Source: Doryteuthis pealeii | Taxonomy: Eukaryota > Mollusca > Cephalopoda > Myopsida > Loliginidae | Assembly (NCBI GenBank): GCA_023376005.1 | Contig: CM042151.1 | Coordinates: 77,089,512-77,153,511 of the forward strand | DNA length: 64,000 nt | Reading direction: 5' to 3' | Part shown: positions 12,276 to 24,194 of the stretch, piece after piece | Numbering within the stretch: position 1 is the first letter of the stretch | Layout of the letters: every line of letters starts with the position of its first letter | Notes under the pieces: generated by a model | What the model was told of the DNA's origin: nothing | Seen by the model: the letters and a program-made list of their open reading frames with translations, nothing else | The model's database searches: none | Made by a program: the position numbers and the translations under genes

Positions 12276-13822
12276 TAGGTACCTCCAAAGCCGTCACGTG
12301 ATCAAGTTTACTCCATCTTGAATAAAACGGAAATAGATATTTCCGAACTTTGTTTATCAAAAATCTCGTAAAAACAATTAAAGATCGTACAGGGTTGTTA
12401 CAAAGAAAAACAGTTATAAATTCAAAGATCAAATTATCCGATTGCGAAAAATTACATCGTTATCTTAAAAAAATAAATAAACTTATCCGTATTACATGCG
12501 AAAGGGTAATTTTCAGGCCGAAATTGAGACAGAAAAAAATACATATTATTACCACATACGATTATTTCTCTACATATCAATGCCTGTAACGGACACAATT
12601 TTTTAGCCAAAATTTACTATTAAAATGAATAAAATCTTTAAAAACTTTAATATTAAAATTTACTATTAAAATGAATAAAAACTTGAAAAAATTGAATATT
12701 AAAATGTCACCGTGAAATTGACGTTAAAAAATGTCTTCGGTTTTGGTATTAATTTTTAAAATCGAAAATGAAATGAAATATACTTAGTTTTTATTCTAAT
12801 AGCGTAAAAGATTATTTTATTTAACTTTTTTGACCAAAGAAAAACTAACTTCGGTTACTCAGAAGCGTCTCGTCTCTTTGTAAAACAAATATGTCAGTTT
12901 TGCTCTTCCGTATATTCTAAGAATCACACATTACTATTCAACAATAAAAATTACAAATTCTTTTAAAAATATTAATCGAGCTCGGATCGGACCAACTTTT
13001 ATTTCACCTAAATTCTAAAAATCATATTTTTAAATATCCGTGAAAAATTCGATTTTTTACCGCAGAAAATTTTTTAAATTTTATTTCATGCAGAAAATGA
13101 AAATATTTAATCACACAAAAGATTGAAAATCTCTTAAAAATGAATTTCTTAAAAAAAATATATTTTTTTAATAATTTAATAGAATATAGTACATACCAAT
13201 TACAAAAGCAAAAAAAGTTTTCAAATATTAATATTATGACATTTTTTTGCACTTTTTATTTCCAATTTCATTAATTTTTCAAAAAACAAAAAAAAAAAAA
13301 CTATAGCTCCGTACGTTATAGAATTTCATTGTTATAGTTATTCAGCCTCTTATCTTTATAGAAAAAAAAGTACAACATTTTTCTAGCTCTTCATTTTTTT
13401 ATATCATAAAATAAAATATATAAACCTCGTAAAAAATATTTCCCCTAATATATTTTAGAAAAAAACTATTTCAGATGTATTTACATCCAATGGTAAACAT
13501 TTATGGAAATTTTCCTGAAAATCGGACCATTAATTGATTTTTCATAGAATTAAAAAAAAAAAAAACTCTTATCGTAACTTGTTTTTAGCTACGTTAAATT
13601 TCAGTTGATTTAAAAGTGCAAAAATGAAAACATTGTTTTTCAATCATAATTTTCATTATTTTCATAAACTGAAAATTAAAAAAAAAAATGATCAGGAGTT
13701 TGTTTAATGTTTTTTCTTTCGAATGAATAAAAATTTTCAAGAAAATATTAATTTTTCTGCAAGTTTCATTGTGTTAAATGTAGTGGGGGGTAAATTTCAC
13801 AAGGTAAAATTGGTGGTACCTA
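12276..13822 (+). mobile_element. Non-autonomous hAT-like transposon, copy 1 (1547 bp)
   Basis: Ends are TAGGTACCTCCAA and, as reverse complement of the right end, TAGGTACCACCAA. Flanks are 8-bp direct repeats ACATTCAC (12268-12275) and ACGTTCAC (13823-13830), one mismatch. The DNA at 44350-44375, 57320-57345 and about 28905-28935 is the same flank with no insert. An 8-bp target duplication and TA-starting termini fit the hAT superfamily. It is AT-rich throughout and has no transposase, only short chance frames. Confidence 0.85.
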
Positions 13823-14479
13823 ACGTTCACTCATCTTAGGCGAAAGATATCAAATACATTTCTATACAGTTGCTTTATTCACAAACAAAAATTGAATTAG
13901 ATCTTTTTATAAGAAATAGAATTAAGTGAGTGTGATTACTAAGATGCTAGACTTCTGTATGACCTGAGAACTGGAGGGAAGGCAATAAAAATAGTCAAAT
14001 TGAATCAGAGAAAACGCATTTTTGCATCAATTAAAAAAAAAATTTGTTTTTAAAACTATGAAGAAAACACGCTTCTACGAAGAAATCTTTTTTTTTTTTT
14101 TTTGAGTGTTAGGAAAATGATTTTTAAATGTTAAAATAACTTTTCCCGGGTATTGAATTTTTTTTCTTTTCTAATTTTCAACGTGGTATTTCTAGAAATC
14201 TAAAAAAAGAATTATTCAAATGACCACTCGTTGAAAAAAACAAAACAAAAAAAAACAAAAAACTCTACAATTTTAATTGATGAAAAACATTTTTTCAAGT
14301 TTCATCTTTCATTAGAATAAGGTACTCATTATATAATCAAGTCATTAATTAATAAAATGTTGAAAATTTAATTAAAAATCGAGAATCCACTGATTTTTGG
14401 CAATTGTTTCAAAATTTAAAAAAAAAACAAAAAAACCTCATTTTAACTATCAGAATTATTAAATTAGAAAAAAAAAAAA
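13823..14479. repeat. AT-rich repeat F/D continuation
   Basis: The F family resumes after the transposon (AGATATCAAATACATTTC) and passes into D-type sequence also found at 30640-30985. Poly-A and poly-T runs are frequent. No gene. Confidence 0.6.
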
Positions 14480-15075
14480 ACTCCGCCCTGTGGTGGGGCG
14501 TTAGAATGCACCGACTGCACCTCTGCAGAGGAGTAAGACTCCCCAATGGGGCCACCTGTTGGCTGTGGGTGGCGACCTGTGATGCTTAAGTATAGAGCCC
14601 AGGTGGATGAGCAATTCATGACATGTAATACTCCACTTTGGCCCTACCTTGGGCTAGACGGGCGGTCGGAGAGGCCCCCTCTGATCAATCGGCTGGTCAT
14701 GTCAAGCCCTAGCACCTATATGATTTTCCCAACCCTATTGCCCTTATGGCAAGCCCCAACCCCTTTTTATCATATGGGTGCTAGAAGGCGGTGGCTGCGG
14801 GTCTACATGTCCTGGGAATGACGTTAAACTCTATCTGATGGTGAGGTTCCAGTTTTGGAGGTTTGGGGAATGTGGAGCACCCCATTCATCACCGTTGCTC
14901 CCTGGTCCACTCTGACCCAGAGTGGTATTACCTGTTAGGGTCCCATCTAGAGGGTTAAATAGAAAAATGTATTTATAAAAAAATTGTATTATCCATTAAG
15001 AATTGATTTATTTCAAAACTTTATCGGCATTAAATGATCCACTGAGGTTGATATGCCGTAAAACAAAACAAACAA
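14480..15075 (+). repeat. Dispersed repeat R1, near-complete diverged copy
   Basis: Begins CCCTGTGGTGGGGCGTTAGA, contains CCGACTGCACCTCTGCAGAG, and ends GGCATTAAATGATCCA then AAAACAAAACAAAC. About 600 bases, richer in GC than the surroundings. Homologous to 33785-34380, 48890-49375 and 61905-62490, but more diverged than those are from each other. Confidence 0.8.
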
Positions 15076-15700
15076 ACCAAATCTCTCTCAAATGCAACTG
15101 ATTATATTAATTTTTTTTTATCACACTAAAAATTATTCTTCACTTCGTAATCTTAAGATAATCATGTGTACATCTCTAAAATTAAAATTTTATTCTTTAC
15201 TTCCTATTATAACTAAATAGTTAAATGAAGAAAATTTAACAATGAAAGACGAGAGTGATGGAAGAGTAAGTTTCAGTTGTTCTATTTTTTCTATTAAACC
15301 CTCCTCTGTTTCAAATCTTTTTATCTTATTTAGTTTCATTAACCTTTCTAATTTAATATAATATCTTATTGCATTAAAACTTGAATACTTTCACCCGGAG
15401 GGTGCATATATTTGCTAGTAACAAATAATTTTTATAACAAAAATTGTGTCAACTTTTATTATATTCATGATATTTTTTATATTTTTTCCGGTATGAATTA
15501 ACAACACTTCGGATATTCAAACAATATTTTTTTTAGGATCATAAATGATAATAATCCGTCCAAAATATGGTAATGGTACGCTACATCAGATAGTTTGGGA
15601 AACATTGTGTTAAAACACATTTTTAAATCATAGATTTATTCTGCAGGTCCTGAAACCAAGGAAATTACACAGTTTAATTAGTATGTATAAATATTGTTAT
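15076..15700. other. AT-rich spacer holding a 180-bp interspersed element
   Basis: No gene. About 15245-15425, inverted, matches the 180-bp insertion at 35742-35925 (shared core CACCCGGAGGGTGCATATAT and TTTGCTAGTA). The remaining sequence shows no clear match elsewhere in the window. Confidence 0.6.
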
Positions 15701-15704
15701 ACTA

Positions 15705-15708
15705 ATAC

Positions 15709-15749
<41 letters not shown>

Positions 15750-16213
15750 ATTTGAAGGCAAATACAATGCGTATAAAAAATAAAAACAAAAAGATGTTAT
15801 TTTTGTCTTATCGATTTCGAAGCATGAACTCCATCATCAGAGATTCGTATCAGAAATGGACGTGCTTACGTTTTTATTTGTGTTGTTATAATTTCTCTTC
15901 TTATTTCTTTTTCCTCTCCTTTTTTTTCTTCTTTCTTCTTCTCTTCCTTTCTTTTTTACTCATGTTATGAATGAAATGGGCGAATGACTAATTTCTTTTC
16001 TTTTTTTTTTTGTGAATGTCTGTTGAGAACAAATATATCCAATATTGTCTGTTTGTCATCCGGTCAATGTTGCAAGATTGTAGCCATATCAAATTCAAAA
16101 TAAAAACCATCAATAGAAAAATTTATATACTTAGCTTTTGTTTTGTTTTTTTCTTTTTCCTTTCTTTTTTTTGTTTGTTTTCCGCTTTGTTCTCTAATTT
16201 AATATATATATTG
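15705..16213. repeat. (TA)n microsatellite and pyrimidine-rich tract
   Basis: (TA)n at about 15712-15746 is followed by DNA related to the SINE body at 23710-23960 (GAAGGCAAATACAATGCGTA), then T/C-rich runs at 15890-16010 and 16135-16190. No coding sequence. Confidence 0.7.
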
Positions 16214-16925
16214 TGTTAGTATAACATTCAGTTCTAAGACTAACAACAACAAGAAAGGAATTAATATTTCCTTAATTCAAACAATTTATTGGCTAGACAT
16301 AAAACAACAAACAACAATATAAAGTCCTTCCTGTATATAAAGTTGAGTTTAAGGGACTTACCATTGCGTTAGAGAAGATATCTTAGGGTGGTTTCCTTGA
16401 GCCCCTGAATTCGTTGCCTCGTGGTACCGCAGGTGGAATCTGTCTGTCCACTCTTTGGATATTGCGCCAAAACTCTGGGCTATCACGTGATTGGTATATC
16501 CAATCACAGAGCCTCTCCCTCACTCACTCTATATACAGGAATAACCATTTTACTGACCCAACATATATATATATAATTCTTTTGACTGGATAGAGAGGGG
16601 GTGCTTAGGTTGTCTCTCTGCTACTCAGTCTAAAGGTGATCTGTCTTCTTCGGCTTCCAGCAACGAACTGACTAACTGACTTTCAAATTTCCCAGAATTC
16701 TCCAATCTCATTCAAGTCTCGCACAAAATCTCCTCTTCCGAGATTCATATGAGATTTCAATTCTCTTTGTCTAAGAGAGACCACACAAGGTGTTGACCCT
16801 TTATCTATCTTTATAGCTTATTCGTGGGTTTGACTGCTTTTCATGTCTGTACAAAGCCAGACCTTCAGTCTCCTAAGGAGAGATAATCACAATTCTTGAT
16901 CTTTCTTAGTTTTTAATGATCTTAC
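16214..16925 (-). mobile_element. Unassigned GC-richer block, possible solo LTR
   Basis: This 0.7-kb segment is compositionally different from its surroundings and has no second copy in the window. On the minus strand it has a TATATAGAG box (about 16550), a CCAATCACGTG block just downstream, and a splice-donor-like ATGGTAAGT (about 16370). This arrangement would fit an LTR promoter with a leader donor site. TG...CA ends and a target duplication were not established, so LTR identity is a guess. Confidence 0.3.
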
Positions 16926-16929
16926 TGAA

Positions 16930-17230
16930 CTATTGACACCCACACACAATACCTTATATATACATATAATACATGCATATGTATACATACATATGCATGC
17001 ATATATACATACACACACACGTATGTATACATACATATATATATACACACACACATATGTATACATACACACACACATGTATACATACATACACACATAT
17101 TTATCTTATATGTGGATTTTCTTACTATTATGTATTCAATATAACTAGCTATGCAATTATACACACACACACACACACACACACACCTGCATTCACACAA
17201 CTGCACTGATGCACTGAGACAATTGTATAT
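16930..17230. repeat. Compound (CA/TG)n-(TA)n microsatellite
   Basis: Alternating purine-pyrimidine DNA with ACACAC, ATACAT and TATATA runs, including an uninterrupted (AC)n at about 17160-17186. Any open frame here is a by-product of the repeat. Confidence 0.9.
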
Positions 17231-17239
17231 ATAAACCAA

Positions 17240-18370
17240 AGAGTAGAATAAAAATATACCAAAATTTTTTTCTTTTTTTCTTTTTACATTTAATTTTCAG
17301 ATATTCAGTTCAGTACTTTCTGCAAGAGGTTCCCCTTTAAAATAAGTTTTTTTTCTTCTGTTCACAACTTCGGTCTTTTGTCATTTTATTCATACTGTAA
17401 TTTAGGCACTGCCAAAATGTCAACTGCTTTAAAAACGAATTAAAATTAATTAAATCGATTATTTATGGTTAAATTTTTGTTTAAGTTGAAGTAGCATAAT
17501 GGGCATTAGTCAAAAAGCAAAATAATATTACACATGTAATTTATTTTTAATTCATTTAAAACTATTTTTTCGGTCAGTTTTGCTAAAATATATCGCAAAC
17601 ATGGGTGTAAACACTGCGAAACTTGCCATAAAATCTGTATTTTATAAAATACATTTAACACCTTTAATTGAAAAAAAATACCAAAAAAATAAATAAGTAA
17701 ATAAAAAGGAATTATCCAATTTTAAGGAAATTATTTATCAATGAATGAATTTTATAATGTACCAGTTATTCTATTTCAAAACCATCTGATTTAATTAGGT
17801 ATTTCCGCAATGGTAAATCAATATATAAAATTCATTTAAAATATGAAACACCGAATTTCAAGTTTCAAATTTCATATTTTTAGATTCTGAAAACAAATAT
17901 TTATTTAATAACTACTTTAGTTTATTATCATTATCTAATAATTTTTGTAGAAAATCTCCCCACCCCCTTTAAACAGAACAAATACCAATGTATAATTTTT
18001 TCTTTTATAAAATAATATCCAATTATAAAAAAGAGTAAAAAAAAAAGACCTCCAAAAATTATTTTTTAGTTCTTATTTTATATTTCATTTTCCAATATTC
18101 ATTACTTATTTTCTACCAAAATAGCTCCCTTAATTTTTTTCCCTTCATCTATTCACACCTTTGGTCTTTTGTCTTATTATTTATACTGTAATCAGTTTCA
18201 ACTTTATATAACCCCACCAATATTTTGTGCCCCAAAAATAAGGAATGGAGGTCAAACTTAAGTGACTTGAAAAAAATCAGAAAGTTTTGAAATAAAATAA
18301 CTGATACATTATATTATAACATTCATTAATTGATAAATCAAGACTGCAAATTTCATTAAAATCAGATAAT
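17240..18370 (+). repeat. AT-rich repeat family E, plus orientation
   Basis: Homologous to 44650-45530 and 57710-58580, and inverted to 24010-24780 and 24840-25600. Shared blocks are AACGAATTAAAATTAATTAA, CACATGTAATTTATTTTTAA, CAACTTCGGTCTTTTGTC and TAACTGATACATTATA. No coding sequence and no terminal repeats that could be defined by eye. Confidence 0.65.
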
Positions 18371-19372
18371 TCCCTTCTGTGATGCCAAAATTGGCAGTAC
18401 CTAATATTTTAAATTTGAATGTGTTTTTATAAAAATTCATTGAAAAAAAAAATTAAGCATGGTGGGGGGGTATCTAAATCGATTTGCTGATAAAAAGCTG
18501 GGGGGTGGAGACATTGTAAAATTAATTTGTTGACTCAGAAAATATCTGTTTGGCCGGAATTAAGCCTGACAATGGCAAGTAAAAACAGCAAATTAGGGCA
18601 GGAGTATTTAAACTTTAACTGAAATGAAATTGACATTTGATGAAAAAAAAAACGAAAATTTTGTTCAAGCGCCATTGCCTAAAACCTTACCGGGTAAGGG
18701 GGGGGGGACAACGTTTGTCTTAGGATAACTTTCACTTTTCAGTGTTTAATAAAAAAAAATTTTAATTAAAACTTTTTTGAATGAACATTAATTTTATATA
18801 ATTCTTAAATGTTAGAATGACGTTACTGCATAGTTTTTTAAAATTATTTTTAGTCAAAATTTTGCATGCTCGCTATTCTATACAAGTACAAATCCTTCTT
18901 TGATTTTCCCTTCATTATTTTACATGAGTGCTACTCTGGAAAAAATTGAATTTAGCTCACTTTTTCAAATAAACTTTATCTAAGCATTTTACCTGAACTT
19001 TCTTCTAAATAAAGGTATTTTACCTGAACCTTCTTCTAAATAAAGGTATTTTACCTGAATTTTTTAATGTTTGGGAAATTTGGGTAGATTCGGTGAACGT
19101 TAAAAATAAAAACAAAAAACACTTTCCTTGTTATTTTACTACTTATATTTGTTAACTGTAACAGCAGCATTAATTTTGTCTCAGATAATTGAAATTTTCC
19201 AGGACAAAATACAAATTTTTTCCAGAATTTTTGATAAAAAACAGCTCCTTTTCAAGGTTTTCCATTACTGGTAAATTCACATTTTATTTTCCAGGTTTTC
19301 CTGGAGGTCTTGCAATTTTGTGATCTTTTCTTGCTCAACTCAATTTAGGCCATAATCATAATTTTTATTCAT
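18371..19372. other. AT-rich spacer with a 35-bp minisatellite
   Basis: No gene. At about 18984-19060 a 35-bp unit (TATTTTACCTGAACCTTCTT then CTAAATAAAGG) is repeated about 2.5 times. An AATAAA on the minus strand at 19364-19369 lies just beyond the stop of array 2; in such AT-rich DNA it may be chance. Confidence 0.5.
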
Positions 19373-20431
19373 TCATTTGCAGACATCACAGGAAAATGGT
19401 TTCTCTCCAGTGTGTGTTCGCATATGTGATTTCAAACTTGATCTCTGTGAAAATGCTGATTCACAGACTTCACAAGAAAATGGTTTTTCACCAGTGTGTG
19501 TTCGCATGTGTGATTTCATATCACAACTCCGTGAAAATGCTGATCCACAGATTTCACAAGAAAATGGTTTCTCACCAGTGTGTGACCGCATGTGTGATTT
19601 CAAATTACAATTCTGTGAAAATGCTGATCCACAGACTTCACAAGAAAATGGTTTATCACCAGTGTGTGTTCGCATGTGTCTTCTTAAAATGTAAGATGAT
19701 GAAAATGCAGATCCACAGACTTCACAAGAAAATGGTTTCTCACCAGTGTGTGTTCGCATGTGTAATTTCAAACCATAACTCAGTGAAAATGCTGACCCAC
19801 AGACTTCACAAGAATATGGCTTCTCTCCAGTGTGTGTTTGCATGTGGGATTTCAAACGGGAACTGTATGAAAATGCTGATCCACAGACTTCACAAGAAAA
19901 TGGTCTCTCTCCAGTGTGTGTTCGCATGTGTGATTTCAAATGAGAACTCTGTGAAAATGTGGATTCACAGACTTCACAAGAAAAAGGTTTCTCTCCAGTA
20001 TGTGTTCGTACGTGTGATTTCAAATGGGATCTCAGTGAAAATGCTGCTGCACAGACTTCACAAGAATATGGCTTCTCTCCAGTGTGTGTTTGCATGTGGC
20101 ATTTCAAACGAGAACTATATGAAAATGCTGCTGCACAGACTTCACAAGAAAATGGTTTCTCTCCAGTATGTGTTCGCATATGTGCATTCAAACTGGATCT
20201 ATGTGAAAATGCAGATCCACAGATTTCACAAGAAAATGGTTTCTCTCCAGTATGTGTTCGCATATGTGCATTCAAACTGGATCTATGTGAAAATGCAGAT
20301 CCACAGATTTCACAGGAAAATGGTTTCTCTCCAGTGTGTTTTTGCATATGTGCTTTCAAAGTTGAACTCACTGGAAATTTTAATCCACAAATTTTACAAG
20401 AAAATACTTCCGCTTCTGATTGTGTTTCCAT
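19373..20431 (-). CDS. C2H2 zinc-finger array 2 (12 fingers)
   Basis: Presumed nuclear DNA-binding protein of 352 residues with twelve complete C2H2 fingers and nothing else. The first finger follows a short leader (METQSEAEVFSCKICG); fingers 2-12 are 28 residues each, joined by TGEKPF/Y, TGERPF or TGDKPF linkers. The last codons give only the first cysteine pair of a thirteenth finger (SCDVCK) before TGA, so the 3' end is truncated. Recognition residues (helix -1, 2, 3, 6) of fingers 2-12 read HSSA, HSSA, YSRC, LSHS, QSHS, YSRS, LYGL, SYIR, QCNS, RCDS, QSSS. Fingers 2 and 3 have identical protein sequence and nearly identical DNA, a recent 84-bp duplication. The ATG at 20431 is preferred because array 1 has the same start context. 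This is the only array here with an intact ancestral start and no stop. No promoter or intron is visible. Confidence 0.85.
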   Translation of the reverse strand: METQSEAEVFSCKICGLKFPVSSTLKAHMQKHTGEKPFSCEICGSAFSHRSSLNAHMRTHTGEKPFSCEICGSAFSHRSSLNAHMRTHTGEKPFSCEVCAAAFSYSSRLKCHMQTHTGEKPYSCEVCAAAFSLRSHLKSHVRTHTGEKPFSCEVCESTFSQSSHLKSHMRTHTGERPFSCEVCGSAFSYSSRLKSHMQTHTGEKPYSCEVCGSAFSLSYGLKLHMRTHTGEKPFSCEVCGSAFSSSYILRRHMRTHTGDKPFSCEVCGSAFSQNCNLKSHMRSHTGEKPFSCEICGSAFSRSCDMKSHMRTHTGEKPFSCEVCESAFSQRSSLKSHMRTHTGEKPFSCDVCK

Positions 20432-21300
20432 ATCTGTTTTCAGTTCTGATCTCTGGGAAAAAGAGTCTATTTTCCCACTTGTTCTTTGAAATGTGAATTA
20501 AGGAAAATGTTCCAAAGTGTTAATATGCAGATCTACACATTATCAAGAATATTCTTTTTTTTTAGCATGTGTTTAAATGTGTCTTTTTATATTTCCACAC
20601 TATGTGAAAATACTGGTCTGCAAATTGGGGATATTCTTTTTAAAATTTTTACTGATCTCTACAATAGAGAAAAGTTGGGTTTCAATGGAGTCTCTTTTTG
20701 CACTTGTTCTTTGAACTATTGATCAACAGAAAACACTCATATAATAAATTTCAAGGAAAAGAATTGTCCTGTGACTTCTCAATATGTAGATCCACACTCA
20801 TCAGAAGAATATATTTGTTCTTTGTTAGGTGTTTAAATGTGTCTTTTTATATTTCAAAATCATTCTGCCCAATGCAGTTGATATCTGTGAATAAGTAAGG
20901 ATTAAAGTATTATTTAAAAAAAAACCGAAAAGCATGAAATTCATGAATTTTTTGGAATTATAATATTGCAATCAGTTCATATTTCAATTAACTTATTAAC
21001 AGGAACATCAGCATAATGTTATTCATCAATTCAACAAATAATTAATTTAATGGAATTTAATATAAATACAGTATTTTTTCTAATTTTGACAAAGATTTAT
21101 TAGAATTAAAAGGACACTCTATTTATAAAAATATGAGAAAATCTTTTCCACTCTAAAATTTAGCAAACAAAACAAGTGTACATATGGCAAATATCTTATC
21201 ATCTGAAACTTAACAAAACATCTGAAAAATTACTTTTTTCATGTAGAACAAAAATGATATGTAGGAATAAAGAACACCGCCTTCAGCTGGTGAATTATAT
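20432..21300 (-). pseudogene. Decayed fingers and conserved upstream tail of array 2
   Basis: Minus-strand remnants of fingers persist near 20560-20625 and 20790-20860, for example a degenerate C-x-x-A-F-S-H-S-L followed by a histidine-like tail; matching remnants lie upstream of arrays 3 and 4. 20920-21300 is homologous to 39575-40207 and 53385-54020, but here it lacks the 228-bp solo LTR. It therefore gives that element's empty site at about 21138 (TATAAAAATATGAGAAAA). Confidence 0.65.
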
Positions 21301-21336
21301 TTAGATTTTAAATGTGGCTAAGTAAATCACATTGAA

Positions 21337-21376
<40 letters not shown>

Positions 21377-21544
21377 TATAATAATAATAATAATGAAGAT
21401 GATTCCATGGAATAATTCAGGTGTTATAAGAAAATATTTCATATATTGCAATACAAATTATTCAAAGCAAAACAAATAATTTAAGAAACATTAAAATGTG
21501 AAAGAGAGTGAAATGGGTCTAAATTTGGGGCTAAATTTACAATC
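21301..21544. repeat. (TAA)n microsatellite and flanks
   Basis: About twenty AAT/TAA units with one interruption (21339-21395). The flanks are AT-rich and non-coding and lead into the satellite. Confidence 0.85.
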
Positions 21545-22515
21545 AAAATAAGGTGCCAAACAGTACCTTAACTTAGCTATTGTTTTTATTACACTTGGTG
21601 TTCAATTTATATTCATTTTATTTGATAAATATATACTCAAAACCCTGAATATAATGAAATGGCTGGGCACCAATATATAGTACCAAACAGGACCATAACT
21701 TAGTGATTGTCTTTATAACACTTGATGTTCAATTTACATTCATTTTATTAGATGCATATATACTCAAAACCCTGAATATAATGGAAGTGGCTGGGTATCA
21801 AGATATGGTGCCAAACAGGACCTAACTTAGGGATTGTCTTTATAACACTTGATGTTCAATTTATATTCATTTATTTGATATATATACTCAAAACCCTGAA
21901 TATAATGAAAGTGGCTGGGTATCAAGATATGGTGCCAAACAGGACCTAACTTAGTTATTGTCTTTATAACACTTGATGTTCAATTTATATTCATTATTTG
22001 ATATATACTCAAACCCTGAATATAATGGAAATGGCTGGGTATCAAGATATGGTGCCAAACAGGACCATAACTTAGTGATTGTCTTTATAACACTTGATGT
22101 TCAATTTATATTCATTTATTTGATATATATACTCAAAACCCTGAATATAATGGAAATGGCTGGGTATCAAGATATGGTGCCAAACAGACCATAACTTAGT
22201 GATTGTCTTTATAACACTTGATGTTCAATTTATATTCAAATTATTTGATAAATATATACTCAAAACCCTGAATATAATGGAAATGGCTGGGTATCAAGAT
22301 ATGGTGCCAAACAGGACCATAACTTAGGGATTGTCTTTATAACACTTGATGTTCAATTTATATTCAAATTATTTGAAATATATACTCAAAACCCTGAATA
22401 TAATGGAAGTGGCTGGGTATCAAGATATGGTGCCAAACTGAACCATAACTTAGTGATTGTGTTTGTGACACTTGATGTTCAATTTATATTCATTTTATTA
22501 GATGTATATACAGCT
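21545..22515. repeat. 127-bp satellite, second array (about 8 units)
   Basis: Same unit as 5149-7313 in the same orientation, with starts near 21568, 21695, 21822, 21945, 22068, 22191, 22318 and 22446. Units differ more from one another than in the first array (gaps in the TTATTTGATATAT part, GGCTGGGTATC for GGCTAGGTATC), so this array is older or less homogenised. Confidence 0.95.
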
Positions 22516-23273
22516 GAACTGGACCTTGAAATTTGTTAAACAAATATGTCTAAAGTGAAACTAAATTCTTAATGAAGAAATGTCTAAAGGAGAATTATTC
22601 ATTACCTAATAAGAAATGAAAAAAATAGAAAGTATTAATAAACACTATATCTATTATGAAAATAAGAAAAGCATTGTTTTTAAATTTCAAATAAAATTAA
22701 AATTGTGTATGGCTATTTTGAAGCAACATAATAAAAATTTAAAATATTTTTTATTTCTAAAACTATTACCAAAAAATCAAGGAGTTGTGCAATTGTAATG
22801 AAATTTTAAGAATTTTATTCACCAATAAATGTTTTTTTTATCAATTATGATTTTCTTTTTTCTAACTTTGATCATTTGAAAAAATTTCAGTCCCTGATTT
22901 TTACATTTCTAGAAAGATCAAATACAGAAGACCACATTAGAAATTGAAAAATAAAACTTTTAACACACAAAATGAACTATTTGAAAATAAAGATAGGCCA
23001 ATTGCATGAGAGAAAATATTCTTTTTTGCATCAATTCAAAGAAAAATCTTGTTTTTAAAACTATGAAAAAAACACATGCTACAATGATTATCATTTGATT
23101 TTTAAGAATATAACTTTTAAATTTTCAAATAACTTATTTTGGGTATGGAATTTAATTTTTTTTTTCTGTGTTTTTCAGGATTTGATCTTTCTAGAAATGT
23201 AAAAATTAAGGAACTGGAAATTTTTGTACTTCAAATGAGCAGGGGTATAAAGAGTGCATAGTCCACAATACAT

Positions 23274-23275
<2 letters not shown>
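22516..23275. repeat. AT-rich family D, paralogue of 42530-43330
   Basis: Colinear with 42530-43330 from GAACTGGACC and CAAATATGTCTAAAGTGAAA onward, interrupted there only by small gaps. It shows that arrays 2 and 3 lie in duplicates of the same neighbourhood. No gene. Confidence 0.75.
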
Positions 23276-23314
<39 letters not shown>

Positions 23315-23599
23315 ATAAGTATATTTAGAACTATCAACTATAGGTATATGTCGAAGTACTTACATAACCATAGATGTTTGTAGAACTATTTCAAATAGCA
23401 CTAATACCTTTAGGAAAGATGTGAATCCAACTATTCTCCCTGCAGCTATGGGTAAATAAAAAGGCAGACTGGGCTCTTGAACCTTGATTAGGTAACCACC
23501 TTGGGAAAAGGAAAATTCTGAATTCAAACCTATTAAACTCCGCTTTAGAAATTGCCCTTATGTAGCATCCTATCCTGTTCATGTGGAGGGATTGGTGTG

Positions 23600-23696
<97 letters not shown>

Positions 23697-23712
23697 TAGA
23701 TAGATATTATTT
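23276..23712. repeat. Microsatellites with a SINE 3' fragment between them
   Basis: (TA)n at 23278-23310, (TA)n-(GA)n at 23605-23700. Between them 23391-23535 matches the non-tRNA half of the SINE at 3061-3270 (CTAATACCTTTAGGAAAG, GCAGACTGGGCTCTT). Confidence 0.8.
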
Positions 23713-23970
23713 ATATTTTTGAAGGCAATTACAATGTGTATATCATATAAAATTCAATATTTATTGAAAATAATCATGACAAGCAAACTTGGCGAATGAC
23801 TTGTGCAAAGTGTGGAACACCGTCCAGCTGTTTCAACCTTATTCGGTCTCATCAGCAGTGTATACCTATGATCTCCTTACGACAGAGATCAAACCGGAAA
23901 ACCCAGCACGCAGAATCAGAGACTCTACCTCTGGGCCACTGGCACTCCACACACGGAATATGCCAAATTA
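23713..23970 (-). mobile_element. tRNA-derived SINE, minus strand
   Basis: Read on the minus strand, TGGCCCAGAGGTAGAGTCTC resembles a tRNA A box and GGTTTGATCTC a B box about 35 bases later. A body containing CTGATGAGACCGAATAAGG follows. Related 3' sequence is seen at 15750-15850 and, more distantly, 25780-26210. Confidence 0.65.
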
Positions 23971-23999
23971 AACTGTCAATGATGAACAAGCCACTACTA

Positions 24000-24137
24000 T
24001 ACAAAGAATCTGCTCACATAGTAAAATAGGTCCCGAAAATTGGAAAATAAAATAAAAAATAAAAACTAAAAAAATAATTTTTTGAATTTTGTTTTACTCA
24101 TCTCAATAATTATTTAATTGGCTATTATTTATAAATG

Positions 24138-24194
<57 letters not shown>

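Noticed and set aside
16887..17239. Y/C/V-rich and H/T-rich open frames in both strands
   Set aside because: They are translations of a (CA)n(TA)n microsatellite.
19396..20496. Long antisense open frames over the zinc-finger arrays (366 codons here; others at 3285-4444, 36735-38840, 51632-52465)
   Set aside because: They are the complement of an 84-bp repeat unit, so one stop-free unit gives a long frame. The peptides are simple reiterations ([11 protein letters not shown]) with no domain.
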